This document shows, piece by piece, positions 1 to 5,488 of a stretch of 6,316 bases of DNA. A program made the position numbers and the translations under genes. Location: contig CAXTVT010000132.1 of the NCBI GenBank assembly GCA_964247745.1, forward strand, positions 1-6,316, given 5' to 3'. The stretch's first letter is position 1. Each line of letters starts with the position of its first letter. The notes below the pieces were generated by a model. It did no database searches. It saw only the letters and a list, made by a program, of their open reading frames with translations, and was not told where the DNA came from. The stretch comes from RH-AL1 sp964247745 (lineage in GTDB: Bacteria > Pseudomonadota > Alphaproteobacteria > Rhizobiales > Beijerinckiaceae).

Positions 1-193
1 CGGCGCAGGAGGCCTGCGGCTTCGGCGGGCCGCCCTTCACCTCGACGAGGCACATCCGGCAATTGCCGGCGATCGACAGCCGTTCGTGGAAGCAGAAGCG
101 CGGGATCTCGGCGCCCGCCGCCTCGCAGGCCTGCAGGAGAGTGTAGTGCTCGGGGACATCGACCTCGTGGCCGTCGACGAGGAGCTTGGTCAT
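1..193 (-). CDS. nuoG: NADH-quinone oxidoreductase subunit G (NuoG), N-terminal fragment
   Basis: This is the first 64 residues of the large iron-sulfur subunit of complex I, which passes electrons from the NADH/FMN module along a chain of Fe-S clusters in the cytoplasmic peripheral arm. The gene continues beyond position 1. The visible part is a plant-type ferredoxin fold with the [2Fe-2S] cluster N1b ligands Cys34, Cys45, Cys48 and Cys63. The motif CRMCLVEVKGGPPKP around residues 45-59 is typical of the family. The ATG at 193-191 is chosen because AGGAG lies about 8 bases upstream, overlapping the nuoF stop codon, and only 10 bases separate the two genes. This suggests coupled translation. 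The 4Fe-4S and molybdopterin-oxidoreductase-like domains lie outside the window, so integrity of the whole gene cannot be judged. Confidence 0.95.
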   Translation of the reverse strand, partial: MTKLLVDGHEVDVPEHYTLLQACEAAGAEIPRFCFHERLSIAGNCRMCLVEVKGGPPKPQASCA

Positions 194-203
194 ATCTCTG
201 CTC

Positions 204-1514
204 CTACTCCGCCGCGATGCCGTAGTCCCGCACCGGCTCGGAATGCGGATTGGCAGTGTACTGATCGATGCGGCGCTCGATCTCCGGACGGAAATGCCGG
301 ATCAGGCCCTGCACCGGCCATGCCGCGGCATCGCCCAAGGCGCAGATCGAGTGGCCCTCGATCTGCGTGGTGACTTCCATCAGCATGTCGATCTCGCGCT
401 TCTGGGCACGGCCTTCGGCCATGCGGCTCACCACCCGCCACAGCCATCCGGTACCCTCGCGGCACGGCGTGCACTGCCCGCAGCTCTCGTGGCGGTAGAA
501 ATAAGAGATGCGGGCGATGGCGCGTACGATATCGGTCGAGCGGTCCATCACGATGACCGCCGCGGTTCCAAGTCCCGACTTCAGGTTCTTCAGCGTGTCG
601 AAATCCATCGGGGCGTCGGCGATCTCCGCTGCCGGTACCAGCGGCACAGAGGAGCCGCCGGGGATCACCGCCAGCAGGTTGTCCCAACCGCCGCGGATGC
701 CGCCGCAATGGCGATCGATCAGCTCGCGGAAGGGGACCGACATCGCCTCCTCCACGTTGCACGGATGGTTGACGTGGCCGGAGATGCAGAAGAGCTTGGT
801 GCCGGCGTTGTTCTTGGCGCCGAAGCCGGCGAACCAGGCCCCGCCGCGCCGCAGGATCGCCGGCGCCACCGCGATCGACTCGACGTTGTTGACCGTCGTC
901 GGGCAGCCGTAGAGGCCCATGTTGGCCGGGAACGGCGGCTTGAGCCGCGGCATGCCCTTCTTGCCCTCGAGACTCTCCAGCAGCGCGGTTTCCTCGCCGC
1001 AGATGTAGGCACCGGCGCCGTGGTGCACGTAGATGTCGAAGGGCCAGCCGTGGACGTTGTTCTTGCCGACGAGGTTGGCCTCGTAGCATTGCTCCACCGC
1101 CGCCTCGAGCCGCTCCTTCTCCAGGATGTATTCGCCGCGAATGTAGATGTAGCAGGCGTGCGCGCCCATTGCGACGCAGGCCAGCAGGCAACCCTCGATC
1201 AGCAGCTGCGGATCGTTGCGCATGATCTCGCGATCCTTGCACGTGCCGGGCTCCGACTCGTCGGCATTGACCACGAGGTAGGAGGGCCGCGCCGGGTCGG
1301 GTTTGGGCATGAACGACCACTTGAGACCGGTCGGGAAACCGGCGCCCCCGCGACCACGCAGGCCCGAGGCCTTCATCTCGTCGATGATGAAGTCCTTGCC
1401 CTTGTCGACGATCGCCTTGGTGCCGTCCCAAGCCCCGCGTTGGCGCGCGGATTCGAGGTCCCAGCCGCCGTAGCCGTAGAGGTTGGTGAAGATGCGGTCC
1501 TTGTCCTGCAGCAT
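204..1514 (-). CDS. nuoF: NADH-quinone oxidoreductase subunit F (NuoF), NADH- and FMN-binding
   Basis: NuoF is the 51-kDa-type subunit at the tip of the complex I peripheral arm. It oxidises NADH, holds FMN, and passes electrons to cluster N3. The protein is 436 residues, a normal full length. The glycine-rich nucleotide-binding segment GLRGRGGAGFPTGLKW is at residues 51-66, the FMN-contacting NADESEPGTCKDR at 83-95, and GAGAYICGEETALLESLEG at 166-184. The N3 [4Fe-4S] ligands are all present: Cys345, Cys348 and Cys351 in ESCGQCTPCREG, and Cys391 in ICALGD. The start ATG (1514-1512) is 1 base after the nuoE stop, and a GGAAGG ribosome-binding site sits inside the nuoE 3' end, about 8 bases upstream. 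I see no frameshift or missing residue. Confidence 0.98.
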   Translation of the reverse strand: MLQDKDRIFTNLYGYGGWDLESARQRGAWDGTKAIVDKGKDFIIDEMKASGLRGRGGAGFPTGLKWSFMPKPDPARPSYLVVNADESEPGTCKDREIMRNDPQLLIEGCLLACVAMGAHACYIYIRGEYILEKERLEAAVEQCYEANLVGKNNVHGWPFDIYVHHGAGAYICGEETALLESLEGKKGMPRLKPPFPANMGLYGCPTTVNNVESIAVAPAILRRGGAWFAGFGAKNNAGTKLFCISGHVNHPCNVEEAMSVPFRELIDRHCGGIRGGWDNLLAVIPGGSSVPLVPAAEIADAPMDFDTLKNLKSGLGTAAVIVMDRSTDIVRAIARISYFYRHESCGQCTPCREGTGWLWRVVSRMAEGRAQKREIDMLMEVTTQIEGHSICALGDAAAWPVQGLIRHFRPEIERRIDQYTANPHSEPVRDYGIAAE

Positions 1515-1515
1515 C

Positions 1516-2451
1516 TCAGCGCCCTTCCTTGCCGTCGGCCGGCTTGTCGGCCGGGCCGTCGTTGCGGCCCCCTCCGGCCTTGGCCTGCGCGGCCTTCTCG
1601 GGACCGCTGCCGTCGGGCATGTCCGGCTGGGTGCGGCCGCCGCTCACGGTCTCGTTGGGCCCCATGTCCTTGGCGTAGTCCGGTGTGCCGATCGAATGCT
1701 CCTGCCGCAACGCACGCCGCGACATGGCGGCCTGATCGGGGTCGAGATCGCGCGTCGTCCGCTCGTCCACGCCCCGGTCGTGGACCGGCGACGGGTCCGG
1801 GTTCGGCGCGGCCGCATCCGCCTTCGCGTCGCCATGGCCATGTCCATCCTCGCCGTAGAAGCTCGTCAATGCGGTCAAGCCGCCGACCGGTTCCGACGTG
1901 CGGCGTCCGATCTGCGAGCCGATGTGGACGGCCCGGCCAGCCACGAGATCGTCGAGCAGCGCGGCGAAGTTCTCCGGCGTCAGGTCCTCGTAGTAATCGT
2001 CGTTGATCTGCACCATCGGGGCGTTGCAGCAGGCGCCGAGGCACTCGACCTCGAGCCAGGAGAAGTTGCCGTCCGCCGTCACGACGCGTTGCGGGCCGAC
2101 GCGCTTCTCGAGGACGGCCTTGATCGCGTCCGAGCCACGCAGCACGCAGGGCGTGGTGCCGCACATCTGAATGAAGAAGCGCCCGACGGGGGCCAGGTTG
2201 AACATCGTGTAGAAGGTTGCGACCTCGAGCACGCGGATGTAGGGCATGCCGAGCAGGCGGCCGACCTCCTCGATCGCCGGCTTGGGCAGCCAATAGGCGT
2301 GCTGCTTCTGCGCGCGCCACAGCAGCGAGAGCACGGCCGAAGCCTGGCGGCCCTCCGGGTATTTGGCGATCTGCCGCTCGGCCCAGGTCATGTTGTCCTG
2401 GGTGAAGGCGAAGGACGCGGGCTGCTCGGCGGCGAGATGACGGGCAGACAT
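1516..2451 (-). CDS. nuoE: NADH-quinone oxidoreductase subunit E (NuoE) with long low-complexity C-terminal tail
   Basis: NuoE is the 24-kDa-type subunit that partners NuoF and carries [2Fe-2S] cluster N1a. The core spans about residues 20-195: an N-terminal helical part (MTWAERQIAKYPEGRQASAV), then a thioredoxin-like domain with the four ligands Cys97, Cys102 (MCGTTPC), Cys137 and Cys141 (ECLGAC). The spacing matches that of E. coli NuoE. The protein is 311 residues, much longer than the roughly 165-residue E. coli form. The extra ~110 residues after position 201 are rich in Gly, Asp, Pro, Ala and Lys, include GHGHGD, and look disordered. The start at 2451 is favoured by GAGGTGG about 8 bases upstream and by the TGATG junction with nuoD. 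Met21 is a weaker alternative start. The frame stays open far upstream through nuoD, which I take as a GC-bias artefact. Confidence 0.96.
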   Translation of the reverse strand: MSARHLAAEQPASFAFTQDNMTWAERQIAKYPEGRQASAVLSLLWRAQKQHAYWLPKPAIEEVGRLLGMPYIRVLEVATFYTMFNLAPVGRFFIQMCGTTPCVLRGSDAIKAVLEKRVGPQRVVTADGNFSWLEVECLGACCNAPMVQINDDYYEDLTPENFAALLDDLVAGRAVHIGSQIGRRTSEPVGGLTALTSFYGEDGHGHGDAKADAAAPNPDPSPVHDRGVDERTTRDLDPDQAAMSRRALRQEHSIGTPDYAKDMGPNETVSGGRTQPDMPDGSGPEKAAQAKAGGGRNDGPADKPADGKEGR

Positions 2452-3683
2452 CAGCGGTCCACCTCGCCGAAGACGATGTCGATCGAGCCGAGGATGGCGC
2501 TCACGTCCGCCAGCATCGACTTGCGACAGAGGAAATCCATCGCCTGCAGATGGGCGAAGCCGGGCGCGCGGATCTTGCAGCGGTAAGGCTTGTCGCCGCC
2601 GTCGCTCACCAGATACACGCCGAACTCGCCCTTCGGCGCCTCGACGGAGCAATAGGTTTCGCCCGGCGGCACGTGGAAGCCCTCGGTGTAGAGCTTGAAG
2701 TGGTGGATGAGCGCTTCCATCGAGCGTTTCATCATCGCGCGCTTGGGCGGCGTCACCTTGTTGTTGGGCGTCTGCACCGGCCCCTGCCCATCCGGCGCCA
2801 GCAGCTTGGCCACGCATTGCTTCATGATGCGGACCGATTCCGTCATCTCCTTCATGCGCACGACCTGGCGGTCGTAGCTGTCGCCGTGGCGACCGATGGG
2901 GATGTCGAACTCCATCTCCTCGTAGCAATCGTAGGGCTCGGCCTTGCGCAGGTCCCAGGCGGCCCCCGAGCCGCGAAGCACAGGGCCGGAGAAACCCCAC
3001 TTCCAACAGTCCGCCTGCGAGACGATGCCGATGTCGACGTTGCGCTGCTTGAAGATGCGATTCTCGATGAAGAGGTTGGTTAGATCGTCGAGCACCTTCG
3101 GGAAGGTCTCGCACCAGGCGCCGATGTCCTGGATCAGCTTCTCCGGGCAATCGATGTGTACGCCACCGACGCGGAAGTAATTGGCATGGAGCCGCGCACC
3201 TGAGGCGCGCTCGTAGAACACCATCAGCTTCTCGCGCTCCTCGAAGCCCCAGAGCGGCGGGGTGAGCGCGCCGACATCGAGCGCCTGCGTCGTGACGTTG
3301 AGGAGGTGCGAGAGAATGCGGCCGATTTCGCAGAACAACACGCGCAGCAGCTGGCCGCGCCGCGTCGCCTTGATCCCCATCATCTTTTCGATGGCGAGCA
3401 CGAAGGCGTGCTCCTGGTTCATCGGCGCGCAATAGTCGAGGCGGTCGAAATAGGGGATGTCCTGGAGGTAGGTGCGAGCCTCCATCAGCTTCTCGGTGCC
3501 GCGATGCAGCAGGCCGATGTGCGGGTCGACGCGCTCGACGATCTCGCCGTCCAGCTCCAGAACGAGGCGCAAAACGCCATGCGCCGCAGGATGTTGCGGA
3601 CCGAAGTTGATCGAGAAGTTGCGAGGCGCGGTGCCGCTGGTGGCGAGCGGCGTTGTCGCGTAATCCGTGGCGCCGCTGGTCAT
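2451..3683 (-). CDS. nuoD: NADH-quinone oxidoreductase subunit D (NuoD)
   Basis: NuoD is the 49-kDa-type subunit, related to the large subunit of [NiFe] hydrogenases, that with NuoB forms the quinone-reduction site near cluster N2. The protein is 410 residues, full length for an unfused NuoD. FGPQHPAAHGVLRLVLELDGE at about residues 27-47 carries His31 and His35 of the quinone-site loop. The family signature PHIGLLHRGTEKL is at 54-66. Tyr84 in YFDRLDYCAPM corresponds, by my alignment from memory, to the quinone-binding tyrosine. The C-terminus PGFAHLQAMDFL...DIVFGEVDR is characteristic. The start ATG overlaps the nuoC stop as ATGA, with a strong AGGAGGGG ribosome-binding site just upstream. 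The separate nuoC and nuoD genes argue against an enterobacterial origin. Confidence 0.98.
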   Translation of the reverse strand: MTSGATDYATTPLATSGTAPRNFSINFGPQHPAAHGVLRLVLELDGEIVERVDPHIGLLHRGTEKLMEARTYLQDIPYFDRLDYCAPMNQEHAFVLAIEKMMGIKATRRGQLLRVLFCEIGRILSHLLNVTTQALDVGALTPPLWGFEEREKLMVFYERASGARLHANYFRVGGVHIDCPEKLIQDIGAWCETFPKVLDDLTNLFIENRIFKQRNVDIGIVSQADCWKWGFSGPVLRGSGAAWDLRKAEPYDCYEEMEFDIPIGRHGDSYDRQVVRMKEMTESVRIMKQCVAKLLAPDGQGPVQTPNNKVTPPKRAMMKRSMEALIHHFKLYTEGFHVPPGETYCSVEAPKGEFGVYLVSDGGDKPYRCKIRAPGFAHLQAMDFLCRKSMLADVSAILGSIDIVFGEVDR

Positions 3684-4312
3684 CGCTGCCCCTCCTGTGT
3701 GCCGGCTTTCTCGTCGCCGGGCAGGACGTATTCACCGGAGCCTTCCCAGGGCGACAGGAAGTCGAACGAGCGGAACGCCTGGTTGAGATTCACCGGCTCG
3801 GTCACGACGCGCTTCTGCTCGTCGTCCCAGCGCACCTCGACATAGCCCGTCATCGGGAAGTCCTTGCGCAGCGGATGCCCCTCGAAGCCGTAGTCGGTGA
3901 GCAGCCGGCGCAGATCGGGATGGCCGGTGAAATAGACGCCGAACAGGTCCCACACCTCGCGCTCGAACCAGTTCGCGGCGGGATAGAGATCGGTCAAGGA
4001 GGGCACGGCCGTGCGCTCGTCGGTCTCCACCTTGAGCCGAATGCGGCGGATGTACTTGGGCGACAGCAGGTGCGTGACGACGTCGAAGCGCTTCTCACGC
4101 TCGGGATAGTCCACGGCGGTGAGATCGATGAAGCAGACGAAGCGATGCGCCGCGTCGTCTCGGAGGAACCGCACGACATCGAGGTATCGGGTCGGCTCCA
4201 AGGTCAGGGACAGATCGCCGTAGGTGATCTCGTGCGACAGCACGGCACCCGGCAGCGCGGCCTCGACCTGCGCGGCGAGCGTCTGGTAAGCCTGATGGGC
4301 CTTGTCGTCCAT
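3680..4312 (-). CDS. nuoC: NADH-quinone oxidoreductase subunit C (NuoC)
   Basis: NuoC is the 30-kDa-type subunit, a structural member of the quinone-side module that binds no cofactor and contacts NuoD and NuoB in the peripheral arm. The protein is 210 residues. The conserved block runs from about residue 117 to 153: EREVWDLFGVYFTGHPDLRR, then LLTDYGFEGHPLRKDFP. The C-terminal NLNQAFRSFDFLSPWEG (about 175-191) is also typical of alphaproteobacterial and mitochondrial homologues. The frame is open upstream to about 4732, overlapping nuoB, but homology begins at the chosen ATG (4312-4310). GAAGGG lies 6 bases before this ATG, within the 29-base gap after nuoB, and supports this start. The 3' end overlaps nuoD by 4 bases, so the two are likely translationally coupled and made in equal amounts. 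Confidence 0.97.
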   Translation of the reverse strand: MDDKAHQAYQTLAAQVEAALPGAVLSHEITYGDLSLTLEPTRYLDVVRFLRDDAAHRFVCFIDLTAVDYPEREKRFDVVTHLLSPKYIRRIRLKVETDERTAVPSLTDLYPAANWFEREVWDLFGVYFTGHPDLRRLLTDYGFEGHPLRKDFPMTGYVEVRWDDEQKRVVTEPVNLNQAFRSFDFLSPWEGSGEYVLPGDEKAGTQEGQR

Positions 4313-4341
4313 GCGTAACCCTTCGTGGCCGCGATCGGCGC

Positions 4342-4917
4342 CTAGCGCTCGATCGTGCCGGTGCGGCGGATCTTCTTTTGCAGCAGCAGGATGCCGTAGA
4401 GCAGCGCCTCGGCGGAGGGCGGACAGCCCGGCACGTAGATGTCGACGGGGACGATGCGGTCGCAACCGCGCACCACCGAGTAGCTGTAATGGTAGTAGCC
4501 GCCGCCGTTGGCGCAGGAGCCCATCGAGATCACGTAGCGCGGCTCGGGCATCTGGTCGTAGACCTTGCGCAAGGCCGGCGCCATCTTGTTGGTCAAAGTG
4601 CCGGCGACGATCATCACGTCGGACTGGCGCGGCGAAGCGCGCGGCGCGAAGCCGAAGCGCTCGATGTCGTAGCGCGGCATCGAGGCCTGCATCATCTCGA
4701 TGGCGCAGCAGGCCAAGCCGAAGGTCATCCACATGAGCGAGCCGGTGCGCGCCCAGGTGATCAGCTCGTCGGCCGACGTGACGAGGAAGCCGCGATCGGC
4801 AAGCTCATCGGAAATGCCGAGGAAATAGGGATCGGTCGAAGGGTCGGTGTCACCCGGCTTGAGGATGCCCTTGGCCGGGGCCGGGGCGGTGTGTGGGCTC
4901 GCGGAGATCACTCCCAT
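4342..4917 (-). CDS. nuoB: NADH-quinone oxidoreductase subunit B (NuoB), carries cluster N2
   Basis: NuoB is the PSST-type subunit holding [4Fe-4S] cluster N2, the direct electron donor to quinone. It lies at the junction of the peripheral and membrane arms next to NuoD. With the start chosen here the protein is 191 residues. The four N2 ligands are Cys70 and Cys71 (the tandem pair in FGLACCAIEMM), Cys135 (GSCANGGG) and Cys165 (VPGCPPSAEALLYGI). The N-terminal ~30 residues are Pro/Ala-rich and poorly conserved. Two in-frame ATGs exist. The upstream one (4938, giving 198 residues) has no Shine-Dalgarno and would overlap nuoA by 31 bases. The downstream one (4917) has GAAAGG 9 bases upstream, overlaps nuoA by 10 bases, and gives an MGVI-type N-terminus like that of relatives, so I prefer it. 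Confidence 0.96.
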   Translation of the reverse strand: MGVISASPHTAPAPAKGILKPGDTDPSTDPYFLGISDELADRGFLVTSADELITWARTGSLMWMTFGLACCAIEMMQASMPRYDIERFGFAPRASPRQSDVMIVAGTLTNKMAPALRKVYDQMPEPRYVISMGSCANGGGYYHYSYSVVRGCDRIVPVDIYVPGCPPSAEALLYGILLLQKKIRRTGTIER

Positions 4918-5273
4918 TCGAGCGCGCCTTTCTTCCATTCGTAGACGAAGCCGACGGTTAGCACTCCGAGGAACACGATCATCGACCAGAAGCCGAGATG
5001 ACCGATCCGCTTGAAGGAAGCCGCCCAGGGGAACAGGAAGGCCACCTCGAGATCGAAGATGATGAAAAGCAGCGAGACGAGGTAGAACCTAATGTCGAAT
5101 TTCATGCGCGCATCGTCGAAGGCGTTAAAGCCGCACTCGTAGGCCGACAGCTTCTCCGGGTCGGGGTTCTGATAGGCGACGAGGAACGGAGCGACGAGCA
5201 GCGCGGCGGAGATGAAGGCGGACAGCGCCAGGAAGATCACCAGGGGGAGATACTCGCCGAGGATGCTCTGCAT
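4908..5273 (-). CDS. nuoA: NADH-quinone oxidoreductase subunit A (NuoA)
   Basis: NuoA is a small membrane subunit of complex I, equivalent to mitochondrial ND3, located near the quinone-entry region. The protein is 121 residues with three predicted transmembrane helices at about residues 9-33, 63-84 and 94-112. The long loop after helix 1 carries the conserved KLSAYECGF (41-49), with the cysteine equivalent to the ND3 loop cysteine. Helix 2 carries the conserved acidic motif FDLE (73-76). The start ATG (5273-5271) has GAAGGG 7 bases upstream. It is the first gene of the nuo cluster and follows a 215-base intergenic region, so the operon promoter is expected there. Its 3' end overlaps nuoB. 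Confidence 0.97.
   Translation of the reverse strand: MQSILGEYLPLVIFLALSAFISAALLVAPFLVAYQNPDPEKLSAYECGFNAFDDARMKFDIRFYLVSLLFIIFDLEVAFLFPWAASFKRIGHLGFWSMIVFLGVLTVGFVYEWKKGALEWE
4927..4932 (-). promoter_or_regulatory. Ribosome-binding site deciding the nuoB start
   Basis: GAAAGG lies inside the nuoA 3' end, 9 bases before the ATG at 4917. No comparable purine-rich sequence precedes the other in-frame ATG at 4938, where the upstream bases read ggcttcgtctacga. This is the main reason for calling the shorter NuoB. Confidence 0.55.
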
Positions 5274-5300
5274 GGGACGGCCCTTCGACGTTCGAGCGCA

Positions 5301-5318
5301 TTACAAGAATTGTTCTAA
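5301..5318. promoter_or_regulatory. AT-rich imperfect dyad upstream of nuoA, candidate Irr-type (ICE-like) operator
   Basis: The plus-strand sequence TTACAAGAATTGTTCTAA is an imperfect 18-base palindrome centred on AATT, with 14 of 18 positions symmetric. It stands out as an AT-rich island in a very GC-rich intergenic region, 28 bases before the nuoA ATG. On the nuoA-coding strand it contains TTAGAACAATTCT, matching the core TTAGAA-N3-TTCT of the alphaproteobacterial iron control element (recalled consensus TTTAGAA-N3-TTCTAAA, bound by Irr). The left half matches 6 of 7 and the right half 4 of 7. The coding-strand hexamer TGTAAT at its edge (5305-5300) could be a -10 element, so a bound protein would block transcription. 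The assignment to Irr is inference; the dyad itself is seen directly. Confidence 0.4.
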
Positions 5319-5328
5319 CGCGCTCGGC

Positions 5329-5357
5329 GTCGTATCGCAGCGCAAGATGAGGTGCAA
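5329..5357 (-). promoter_or_regulatory. Possible nuoA promoter (weak match)
   Basis: On the minus strand TTGCAC (5357-5352) and TACGAC (5334-5329) are separated by 17 bases and could serve as sigma-70-type -35 and -10 elements, each matching consensus at three of six positions. Transcription would start near 5322, just before the AT-rich dyad. An alternative is TGTAAT at 5305-5300 as the -10 element (five of six to TATAAT), but it has no convincing -35. Some promoter is expected because nuoA opens the operon. Which of these is real cannot be decided by eye. Confidence 0.22.
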
Positions 5358-5441
5358 GGCGCGAGCGCGCACCTGCCGCGGACGGTCGCGGGGCTCCTCG
5401 CCGCAGCCTCGGGCGCTCGCGCGACGTCGAGGCAGCCTTCT

Positions 5442-5484
5442 TCGACCATGGCCGATCAACGCGGCGTTCATCGGCCATGGTCGA
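5442..5484 (-). terminator. Strong perfect hairpin immediately downstream of smc, possible terminator
   Basis: TCGACCATGGCCGAT (5442-5456) is repeated as its exact reverse complement at 5470-5484, giving a perfect 15-base-pair stem. After a single C/C mismatch, four more pairs (AACG/CGTT) close on a three-base CGG loop. The hairpin begins 4 bases after the smc stop codon, a position expected for a 3' transcript end or stability element. It lacks the U-run of a classical intrinsic terminator: the minus-strand bases that follow are agaaggctgcc. It could instead be a U-less terminator, an mRNA-stabilising hairpin, or one copy of a dispersed palindromic repeat. The inverted repeat is certain; its function is inferred. 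Confidence 0.55.
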
Positions 5485-5488
5485 CGGC

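Noticed and set aside
186..2006. A 606-codon open frame on the plus strand, antisense to nuoF and most of nuoE.
   Set aside because: Its translation is Arg/Ala/Val/Asp/Leu-rich with no recognisable domain, and the opposite strand encodes clearly recognisable NuoF and NuoE with all cofactor ligands. Long antisense frames are expected from GC-biased third positions.
2452..3735. In-frame upstream extension of nuoE by more than 420 codons, covering nuoD in another frame.
   Set aside because: NuoE homology and a good ribosome-binding site start at 2451. The extension is low-complexity Arg/Ala/His-rich sequence, and the same DNA encodes authentic NuoD.
4313..4732. In-frame upstream extension of nuoC by 140 codons into nuoB.
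   Set aside because: The extra residues are a frame-shifted shadow of NuoB, and NuoC homology starts at the ATG at 4312, which has its own ribosome-binding site.
5350..5422. Short GC-rich inverted repeats in the leader (AGGTGC/GCACCT at 5350-5374, and GCGCGAGCGC/GCGCTCGCGC at 5359-5368 and 5413-5422).
   Set aside because: These arms are 6 and 10 bases of very GC-rich low-complexity sequence, and such matches are expected by chance here. They suggest no specific riboswitch, attenuator or origin.
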